The notes beneath the pieces were generated by a model, which was not told the DNA's origin, did not search any database, and saw nothing but the letters and a program-made list of their open reading frames with translations. Shown here piece after piece: positions 1-5,007 of a DNA stretch of 5,042 bases. The translations under genes and the position numbers were made by a program. The stretch is from Pseudomonadota bacterium (GTDB lineage: Bacteria; Pseudomonadota; Alphaproteobacteria; Azospirillales; Azospirillaceae), in the NCBI GenBank assembly GCA_023413605.1, contig JAEZPL010000445.1:1-5042 (forward strand), in the 5' to 3' direction. Position 1 is the first letter of the stretch. Every line of letters begins with the position of its first letter.

Positions 1-331
1 CGCGCACCTCGGCGCTGACCACCGGCTTGACCAGCACGTCGTCGGCCCCGGCGTGCAGCAGCGCCACCGTGGTGGCCACGCAGCGCCGCTCCAGCAGGCA
101 CAGGATCCCCGCGGTGACGTGCTGGGCGCGCACGGCGGCCACGGCCTGGGCCGGATCGTACAGCCCGCCGAGCACGATGGCGTCGTAGCCCAGCGCGTCG
201 GCGCCCTGCTCCTGCAGCAACTCCTCCAGCGCCGGCCAGTCGAGCCGGTCATAGCGGATTTTTCCCATGCCGAGCTGGCGGCCGAGTGCCTCAGCAATCA
301 GGGTATTCGGTTCGACCAAAACTGCACGCAT
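1..331 (-). CDS. CtrA/OmpR-type response regulator, N-terminal receiver domain (partial), lacking the phospho-acceptor Asp
   Basis: The gene starts at 331 and runs off the left edge after 110 codons. The start is supported by a Shine-Dalgarno AAGGGGAG (338-345 on the plus strand) six bases upstream. The protein opens MRAVLVEPN and has the beta/alpha rhythm of a receiver domain. It ends with the hallmark GADDVLVKP, where Lys102 is the conserved lysine before a Pro. Compared with CtrA (recalled from memory), the acidic pocket is reduced to Glu7 followed by Pro8-Asn9. The phospho-acceptor position in YDAIVLGGL is Gly55 instead of Asp, and the switch Ser/Thr is a Leu near residue 80. Such atypical receivers usually work without phosphorylation. 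The output domain, probably a winged helix, lies outside the window, so the OmpR/CtrA subfamily is an inference and a receiver-only protein is possible. The gene is divergent from the lipoprotein gene. Confidence 0.85.
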   Translation of the reverse strand, partial: MRAVLVEPNTLIAEALGRQLGMGKIRYDRLDWPALEELLQEQGADALGYDAIVLGGLYDPAQAVAAVRAQHVTAGILCLLERRCVATTVALLHAGADDVLVKPVVSAEVR

Positions 332-740
332 GGGATTCTCCCCTTTCAGTGTCCGCTACAGAGAAGCTAAAATTTTCCTCAACTTCACGACCTTAAATTT
401 CTCACAGACACAGGAAATGGATTCTTAGGCCGTTCGTCAATCATTTGGATTACCTCGGCCGATATATTTCAATGGCAGCGTTATAGAGCTCTTAATTCCC
501 GTTAAAGTGGAGAAGAACGGCTTCATTGTTTTGAATTTTGAAACATTCTCTTTCCGACCCGGAGTCCTCGCGCGAAGGGCATTGTCGCCACCCTGACTCC
601 CCCGGTTCCCCCACCGGATCACAGCCGGCGGACGCGGCTTGAACCGGGCTTTAACCCGGCTGTATTTCACTGGCGAAGTTTCCGCAGCCAAGACGACCCG
701 GCCACCGGCCCGGGCACCGAACCGCGCAGGGGTGGACCGC
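332..740. promoter_or_regulatory. AT-rich intergenic region between divergent genes
   Basis: This gap of about 410 bases separates the divergent response-regulator and lipoprotein genes and contains no convincing gene. Positions 361-540 are about 40% GC by hand count, far below the flanking coding DNA, as expected for divergent promoters. On the minus strand a TTGACG (plus positions 435-440) resembles a -35 box, but no good -10 box follows at 16-18 bases. Two TTAA words lie six bases apart at 492-505, close to the CtrA half-site pattern but one base short of its usual spacing. A five-pair hairpin CCGGG/CCCGG sits at 644-659. No promoter could be fixed. Confidence 0.5.
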
Positions 741-1196
741 ATGCTGACACGCAACCTGATCGCATTGGCCGGCGCCGCGCTGATCGCGGCCGGCTGCTCC
801 CTGCCCAAGCCTTCGCCGGACAGCGCCTACCAGAAGGCGCTGGAGACGGCGATCGCGGCGGGCAAGTGCGACGGCCCGACCATCGACGCGCTGTGGTCGG
901 CCTACGATCAGTGGTTCGCGACGGCGGCCAGCCTGACCTACTACCACCGCACGTCCGAGGCCGCGGTCCTGCTGCGCCAGGGGGAGACCTTCCGGCTGCT
1001 GGGCTGCCCGATGGTTGCCCGCGCCACCTATGAACTGCTGCTGCAACGCTTCCCCGACCCGGCCTATGCCGAGGAACGCGAGTACGCCCAGCAAGGGCTG
1101 GCCGCCCTGAGCCCGGCGATTCCCCTGCTGCGCACGCCGGCATCGGCCCGGTCGGCCGACCGGGTGGAGCCCGCCACGCGCCGGGGAGAAGGCTGA
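741..1196 (+). CDS. small TPR-like lipoprotein, function unknown
   Basis: This encodes a 151-residue protein. An in-frame ATG also exists at 639, but the ATG at 741 has a Shine-Dalgarno-like AGGGG (728-732) eight bases upstream and directly begins a lipoprotein signal: Leu-Thr-Arg-Asn, a hydrophobic stretch at residues 6-17, and a lipobox AAGC with the acylated cysteine at 19. Residues +1/+2 of the mature protein are Ser-Leu, so there is no inner-membrane Asp retention signal and outer-membrane sorting by Lol is likely. Residues about 28-123 look all-helical, and about 82-110 resemble a tetratricopeptide repeat (LLG...ARATYELLLQRFPDP). Cys43 and Cys89 could form a disulfide in the periplasm. 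The last 25 residues are Arg/Ala-rich and probably disordered. I do not recognise the family; a scaffold or assembly role is only suggested by the TPR-like fold. Confidence 0.85.
   Translation: MLTRNLIALAGAALIAAGCSLPKPSPDSAYQKALETAIAAGKCDGPTIDALWSAYDQWFATAASLTYYHRTSEAAVLLRQGETFRLLGCPMVARATYELLLQRFPDPAYAEEREYAQQGLAALSPAIPLLRTPASARSADRVEPATRRGEG
1147..1164. repeat. perfect 18-bp palindrome
   Basis: CCCGGTCGGCCGACCGGG is fully self-complementary, with nine pairs and no spacer. It lies inside the 3' part of the lipoprotein gene, about 30 bases before its stop. It could be a protein-binding site, or only a by-product of the GC-rich Ala/Arg/Asp codons there. With no loop it would fold poorly as RNA unless the central pairs open. 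Confidence 0.8.
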
Positions 1197-1280
1197 CCGT
1201 CCGTTTGCGCCGGCCATCCACCGCGACGGTGACTTGCCAGCCCGCCTGCCGGTTATTACGGTCACGCCGAACTTCACACA

Positions 1281-1299
1281 CCGTTCCCGACCGGAACGG
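1281..1299 (+). other. small hairpin in the leader of the acidic protein gene
   Basis: CCGTTCC (1281-1287) and GGAACGG (1293-1299) can pair around a five-base loop. The right arm overlaps the 8-bp palindrome CGGATCCG (1297-1304). The element ends about 15 bases before the ribosome binding site of the next gene. No U-tract follows, so it is not a terminator. It may be a leader structure or a chance pairing. Confidence 0.35.
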
Positions 1300-1313
1300 A
1301 TCCGGCGCGAATC

Positions 1314-1319
1314 AGGAGG
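1314..1319 (+). promoter_or_regulatory. ribosome binding site AGGAGG fixing the start at 1324
   Basis: This perfect anti-Shine-Dalgarno match lies four bases upstream of the ATG at 1324. It decides against the longer in-frame start at 1234, which has no comparable site and would add 30 residues lacking helix-forming character. Confidence 0.85.
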
Positions 1320-1323
1320 CAGC

Positions 1324-2367
1324 ATGGCAAGGGCAGGCAACGGACGGGACGGCACGGGCAAACCGGCGCCCAGCCGCTTCGTGGGCACGCCGGCGGATCG
1401 ACTGGTTCGCTTCTGGCGCAGCAACGACCAGCGATTCGACGAATTGCTCGACGAGACGCTCGACGCCCGCCGCCAGGGGGTGATCGAGGCCGCGCTCGAG
1501 AAGCTGCACGAGGAGGAACGGCCCGAGTTCCTGGAGGAGGTCGAGACCATCGCCGAATCGGTCCGCCGCACCGACGCGCAGGGCGACGACATCCTCGCCA
1601 CGCTGTTCTGGCTGGCCGTCGAGGTGTCCGACGACCTGACCCAGCCGCCGCCGGTCGACGTGATCGAGCGCGCGCTCGATTCCACAGGCCTTCTGGAAAA
1701 CGCGTCCGACACCCGGCTGCTGCCCGCGTGGCTGGAACCGGAAGCGCTGGTCTATATGGAGGCGACCGACCGCCGCGCCTTCCTTCAGCGCATGCTCGCC
1801 TCGAACGACGAGGCGCTGCGCTTCGCCAAGGACGAGGAACTGCTCGCCGATCCGTCCTACACCGGCGTGCGCCGGGTGGGCATCGTCGGGCTGGTCGAGG
1901 AGGAGGCCGAGGCGGTCGAGGATCTCGACCCGAACACCCTGCCCGACCCGCTTCAGCTGATGTCCGGCTATGACGGGGAGGAGCCGGTGCTCGATCCCGC
2001 CGAGGAGGAGCGCATCCGGGCGGCGCTCGCCGCCTTCGCGAACGCCGTGCGGACGGCCGACCCGCGCGTCCGGCAGTGCGAGCCGGCCGGCGGGCTGAAC
2101 GACCTGCTCGACGTGATCGCCGAGGCCGACTGGGCGGACGCGGGCGAACTGACCGAACTGGCCGGCTTCATCGACGTCGCCAGCGACGAGACCAGCGACG
2201 CGGTGGTGGACGCGGTGGTGACCCGCGCCCCGAACGGCCTGTTCGTCCGCGCCTACAACGCCGATGGCCGCCTGCTGGACGAACGGGCCTTCGCCATGGA
2301 CGAGACCCAGGCCGAACAGGCCGTCGCCCTGCTGCGCCAGCGCTGCCGGACGGTCACCAACGACTGA
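1324..2367 (+). CDS. acidic conserved-looking protein of unknown function (347 aa)
   Basis: The start is fixed by the AGGAGG at 1314-1319. The first 20 residues are basic and Gly-rich, without hydrophobic core or lipobox, so the protein is probably cytoplasmic. The rest is strongly acidic, with runs such as HEEERPEFLEEVE (62-74) and VEEEAEAVEDLD (191-202). Residues about 25-135 look helical. Residues 138-195 hold a second segment with a short hydrophobic strand GVRRVGIVGLV (181-191). Residues 225-285 are helical again. The C-terminus (about 293-341) looks alpha/beta, with AVVTRAPNGLFVRAYNADG followed by a helix. The only cysteines are Cys252 and Cys341. No catalytic motif, P-loop or DNA-binding motif is visible. 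From memory the layout faintly resembles DUF2863-type proteins of beta-proteobacteria, but this is weak and unverified. It lies 127 bp after the lipoprotein gene in the same direction and may share its transcript. Confidence 0.9.
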   Translation: MARAGNGRDGTGKPAPSRFVGTPADRLVRFWRSNDQRFDELLDETLDARRQGVIEAALEKLHEEERPEFLEEVETIAESVRRTDAQGDDILATLFWLAVEVSDDLTQPPPVDVIERALDSTGLLENASDTRLLPAWLEPEALVYMEATDRRAFLQRMLASNDEALRFAKDEELLADPSYTGVRRVGIVGLVEEEAEAVEDLDPNTLPDPLQLMSGYDGEEPVLDPAEEERIRAALAAFANAVRTADPRVRQCEPAGGLNDLLDVIAEADWADAGELTELAGFIDVASDETSDAVVDAVVTRAPNGLFVRAYNADGRLLDERAFAMDETQAEQAVALLRQRCRTVTND

Positions 2368-2374
2368 GAAAAGG

Positions 2375-2422
2375 AATGGCGGGGGGACCGCCCGGCCATG
2401 GCCGAACCGTCCCCCCGCCATT
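2375..2422. terminator. bidirectional rho-independent-type terminator between convergent genes
   Basis: AATGGCGGGGGGAC (2375-2388) and GTCCCCCCGCCATT (2409-2422) form a 14-pair stem. The loop region holds a second palindrome CGGCCATGGCCG (2393-2404) that can add an apical stem. On the plus strand a short T run (2421-2423) follows, serving the acidic protein gene that stops at 2367. On the minus strand the sequence after the stem reads TTCCTTTTC, serving the cellulase gene that stops at 2447. The position in the convergent gap and T-rich flanks on both sides support a shared terminator. The plus-strand T-tract is short. Confidence 0.85.
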
Positions 2423-2446
2423 TGCCCACGCTTACCAGTCGCCCGA

Positions 2447-4585
2447 TCAGGCGATGGTGCCTTGGAACAGGGCGGGTTCGATGGCGTTCATCTTGTCCTG
2501 GTTGACCGTCCAGTCGTCGGTCATGATGCCGCCGGTGTCGCCCGAACCCGGGCTCCAGGCCCAATAGGTCCAGCTGACGCCTTCCTCGCCGGCCGCCAGA
2601 TCGGACTTGCCGTCAAGGTTGTAGTCGCCGTCCATGTACTTCACGATCGAGTCCAGCCACTGCTGGTCCTGCGAGCTTTCCAGCTTCGTTCCGAATTCGC
2701 CGACCAGCACCGGGGCGATGTCCTTCTGGATGATGTAGCCCCAGTTGTTCGTCCACACGTCGTCCATGTTGTTCGGGTAGTCGCTGTCGCTGAACCAGCC
2801 GAACCCGGCCATGGACGGCGGGTAGTCGTGGACCGAGTAGACCAGCTTGTTGTCCACGTTGAACTCGACGGGATTGTCCTGCACGCCCTGCAGGTTGCCG
2901 CCCCACCAGTAGGTGCTGTCGTTGTAACGTTCCACGCCCTCGACGATCAGCAGCCAGTTCGGGTTGACCTCCTGGATGGCGTTGCCGATGCGCTCGGCCG
3001 CGGCCTTCCAGTCGGTCGCCTGGTTGCCGTCGCCCCAGGTGGCCTGGCCGTGCGGCTCGTTGTGCAGGTCGGCCGCGATGACCGACGGGTTGTCGGCGTA
3101 GCGTTCGGCCAGCATCTTCCAGTTTTCGATCATCGTCGATTCCGGGTACTGGTCGGTGTACCAGAGCCCGTTCTCGTTGGCCGACGCGCCGTCGCCGGAG
3201 CGGTGGTGATCGAGGATGATCTTCATCCCGGTCTGGTCGGCGTATTCGATGATCTTGTCGAACACCTCAAGGCTGGTCTTGCCCTGAAGGTCGGGGTTCT
3301 TCGCATAGTCGATGCCGGTGGGCATGCGGCCGTCGTCCAGCATCGCGTCCGACCAGGGCAGGCGGATGGTGTTGAAACCTTCCTCCTTCATCTGGTCCAT
3401 GATGTTCTGGTAGCTGTCCTGCCACATGCCCTGCGGGGCGAAGGCGTAGCCCTCGGCGCCGAACCAGTTGACGCCGGTCAGCTTCACGTTGTTGCCGGCG
3501 CTGTCCACGATCTGGCTGCCCTCGGTGCGTAGGTAGCCGTCGGCGATGGCGTTGCCGGAATCGCTCGACCCCGTGCCGGTGCTGGGCGTGGTGGGCGGAG
3601 TCGGGGCCGTGGAGCCCGAATCCGAACCGCTGGTGCCCGAACCGCTGCTGTCCGATCCGCCGGACGCGAACAGGCTCTTTTCGGCGTTCACCGACAGCGT
3701 GCCGTTCCACCACAGGTCCGACTGGCCCTTGACCACGTCCTTGCCGTCCAAGGCGCCCTTGTCATAGCTGACGGCGCTGTCGGTCATGGCGTATTCGTGG
3801 CCGTTGATGGTCACGCTGCCGATGTGCAGGTTGCGGTCGACGCCGTTCACGACGCCGTCGTTGTCGTACCGCACCTGGATCTTGTGCGCCTGATCGGCGG
3901 TCAGGTCGGCCTTGAAGGTGAAGTCCTTGGCCTCGGTGCCCGCCGTGCCCTCGCCGATTTTCTGGCCGTCGGCCAGGACGGTGAAGTGGGCGTTCTGGCC
4001 GCCGGCCGGCGTGCCGTGGGCGTTGATCACGACGGTCGAGGAACCGGCGGTGGACGAACCGGTGTCCGAGGAACCGGCCGCCGGAGCCGTCGCTTCCGGC
4101 GCGGCGGGAGCGGTGCTGCCCGAAGTGGCGCTGTCGGCATTGGCGTTATCGGCATTGCCGTTATCGCCATTGGCCGACGCCGTGAAGTAGGAGGCGGGCG
4201 TCGAGAAGGTCAGCGCGCCGTTCCACCACATGCCTTCCTGGCCCGGCATCGTCGCGCTGGTCGCGCCGTCGTCGTGGCGTTCGTAGGTGGCCTGGGTCGG
4301 TTCGAGCGTGTGATCGTTAACGATGATGGACTTGATTCCAAGGTCCCGGTTCTGGCCGGCCGCGGTGTCGTCGTTGTCATAGACGACCTGAATCTTGTGT
4401 TCCTGGGCAGATTCCAGGTCAACGTTGAAAGTATAGGCTTGCGGATCGGCCGAACTCACTGAAGCTTGCCCAACATCCTTGCCATCGATCAACAGACGGA
4501 AGTGCGGCGCAGTACCATCCGTCGAGTAGCCGTAAGCATTCACGATGATCTTGGTGTTGGTCAGTCCAGTAGTGGTCGTCGCCAT
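2447..4585 (-). CDS. modular endoglucanase: two Ca-dependent CBM36/60-like modules plus GH5 (subfamily 1-like) catalytic domain
   Basis: This 712-residue protein is predicted to cleave internal beta-1,4-glucosidic bonds in cellulose or related glucans, with retention of configuration. Residues about 10-133 and 184-308 are two related carbohydrate-binding modules. Each has a calcium-type YDND...NRDL/DRNL motif (69-82 and 240-253) and a WWNG ending (120-123, 292-295), as in xylan/cellulose-binding CBM36/CBM60. Linkers at 135-183 and 309-345 are rich in Ser, Gly, Thr and Asn/Ala. Residues 346-712 closely match, from memory, the GH5_1 endoglucanase E1 of Acidothermus: VNWFG (372-376), TIRLP with Arg408, DHHR (459-462), LHNEPH with acid/base Glu510, VHDY with His586 and Tyr588, VGEFGT with nucleophile Glu630, and WTYWAW with Trp675. 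An Asp/Asn-rich loop at 652-662 resembles a dockerin/EF-hand calcium site. No N-terminal signal peptide is visible, and the C-terminus ends with the GH5 fold without RTX repeats. The export route is therefore unclear. Confidence 0.95.
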   Translation of the reverse strand: MATTTTGLTNTKIIVNAYGYSTDGTAPHFRLLIDGKDVGQASVSSADPQAYTFNVDLESAQEHKIQVVYDNDDTAAGQNRDLGIKSIIVNDHTLEPTQATYERHDDGATSATMPGQEGMWWNGALTFSTPASYFTASANGDNGNADNANADSATSGSTAPAAPEATAPAAGSSDTGSSTAGSSTVVINAHGTPAGGQNAHFTVLADGQKIGEGTAGTEAKDFTFKADLTADQAHKIQVRYDNDGVVNGVDRNLHIGSVTINGHEYAMTDSAVSYDKGALDGKDVVKGQSDLWWNGTLSVNAEKSLFASGGSDSSGSGTSGSDSGSTAPTPPTTPSTGTGSSDSGNAIADGYLRTEGSQIVDSAGNNVKLTGVNWFGAEGYAFAPQGMWQDSYQNIMDQMKEEGFNTIRLPWSDAMLDDGRMPTGIDYAKNPDLQGKTSLEVFDKIIEYADQTGMKIILDHHRSGDGASANENGLWYTDQYPESTMIENWKMLAERYADNPSVIAADLHNEPHGQATWGDGNQATDWKAAAERIGNAIQEVNPNWLLIVEGVERYNDSTYWWGGNLQGVQDNPVEFNVDNKLVYSVHDYPPSMAGFGWFSDSDYPNNMDDVWTNNWGYIIQKDIAPVLVGEFGTKLESSQDQQWLDSIVKYMDGDYNLDGKSDLAAGEEGVSWTYWAWSPGSGDTGGIMTDDWTVNQDKMNAIEPALFQGTIA
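4136..4176. repeat. 15-bp imperfect tandem repeat in the cellulase linker
   Basis: The units GGCATTGGCGTTATC (4136-4150) and GGCATTGCCGTTATC (4151-4165) differ at one base. They are followed by a partial third unit starting GCCATTGGC (4166). On the coding strand they encode the Asn/Ala/Asp/Gly linker at residues about 137-150, between the first and second binding modules. Because the unit is a multiple of three, slippage would change linker length without a frameshift. Confidence 0.8.
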
Positions 4586-4594
4586 GTGTCTATT

Positions 4595-4599
4595 CCCTC
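4595..4599 (-). promoter_or_regulatory. ribosome binding site fixing the cellulase start at 4585
   Basis: On the minus strand GAGGG lies nine bases upstream of the ATG at 4585, directly before the MATTTTG N-terminus that leads into the first binding module. An in-frame start at 4744 would add 53 residues containing several Cys and Arg and no proper signal-peptide pattern, with no good ribosome binding site. It is not preferred. Confidence 0.7.
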
Positions 4600-4892
4600 G
4601 CGGTTTCGATGCGCAAACCCTGGCCGCCGAATGGTTAACAGAACATTGCCAAAACCGGTAAAATTTGATTAAAGACCCGTGGCAAAGTTGAGCCGTTCCG
4701 GCAATCCCTTGCCTGATGCACGCCAGCCACAGGCCGGCCAACATCGCGCGTATGAGGGGGGATTCCCGGCTGAAAAGACCCCGCCCGGGAGCATCGGCGC
4801 CGTCCCGGAACCCGTCCGAACTTGGTCACAGTCAATCCGCGCAAGGGCCACAGCCCCATCGCGTATCATCCCCCCATCGACCCGATTGCCTT

Positions 4893-4969
4893 GGCCGGGT
4901 GGCTTGGTCGATGTCCAGGGAAAGCCTAAAACACCAAGCAGGCTTCTCCGAGCCTCGGAAAGCCCGGCC
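4893..4969 (+). ncRNA. candidate structured 5' leader with competing hairpins
   Basis: An outer stem GGCCGGG/CCCGGCC (4893-4899 with 4963-4969) encloses a stem GCTTGGT/ACCAAGC (4902-4908 with 4933-4939) and a hairpin AGGCT/AGCCT (4940-4944 with 4951-4955), forming a three-way junction. A competing pairing AAGCCT/AGGCTT (4922-4927 with 4940-4945) excludes part of this fold. GGAAAGCC occurs twice, at 4919-4926 and 4957-4964. The element ends about 40 bases before the start at 5008. It matches no riboswitch family I know, and GC-rich DNA makes chance stems common. Confidence 0.35.
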
Positions 4970-5007
4970 ACCCACGACGGACGGGGAAGAAGGGAGGGAA
5001 TTGCCGC

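Larger units (their letters stand above)
4586..5007. promoter_or_regulatory. intergenic region upstream of the cellulase and the right-edge gene
   Basis: This region of about 420 bases lies between the divergent cellulase and right-edge genes; the reading frames in it have no family character. The AT-rich part at 4632-4680 is the likely place for the cellulase promoter, but no clear -35/-10 pair could be set. It contains TTGCC/GGCAA half-sites: TTGCCA at 4646-4651, TGGCAA at 4680-4685, and GGCAA-N4-TTGCC at 4700-4713. A six-pair inverted repeat TCCCGG/CCGGGA lies at 4764-4790. Towards the right gene a TATCAT (4864-4869) resembles a -10 box but lacks a good -35. A foldable element follows at 4893-4969. 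Confidence 0.5.

Noticed and set aside
644..659. Hairpin CCGGG/CCCGG as a terminator
   Set aside because: The stem has only five pairs, no U-tract follows, and there is no upstream plus-strand gene to terminate.
437..808. Minus-strand open frame of 123 codons across the intergenic region and the lipoprotein start
   Set aside because: It is Arg/Ala-rich with no family character, overlaps the lipoprotein signal sequence, and has no good ribosome binding site.
1234..1323. Earlier start for the acidic protein gene at 1234
   Set aside because: No ribosome binding site precedes it, while a perfect AGGAGG precedes 1324.
651..1712. Minus-strand open frame of 353 codons
   Set aside because: It lies antisense to the lipoprotein and acidic protein genes. 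Its low-complexity Ser/Arg/Gly composition is typical of a GC-rich shadow frame.
1312..2421. Minus-strand open frame of 369 codons opposite the acidic protein gene
   Set aside because: It mirrors the real gene's codons, is full of Gly/His/Arg/Val shadow composition, and runs into the terminator hairpin.
2264..3532. Plus-strand open frame of 422 codons opposite the GH5 domain
   Set aside because: The minus-strand frame encodes an unmistakable glycoside hydrolase; the Val/Asp/His-rich antisense frame is its shadow.
4700..4715. Sigma-54-like promoter on the minus strand (GGCAAGGGATTGC)
   Set aside because: The GG and GC elements are nine bases apart instead of the required ten, and the flanking bases fit poorly.
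4586..4744. N-terminal extension of the cellulase from an ATG at 4744 as a hidden signal peptide
   Set aside because: The 53 added residues lack a continuous hydrophobic core and cleavage site. The start at 4585 has a proper Shine-Dalgarno sequence and leads directly into the first module.
4767..4782. TPP-riboswitch-like string CGGCTGAAAAGACCCC
   Set aside because: The rest of the thi-box, including the conserved CTGATC-type segment and second helix arm, is absent.
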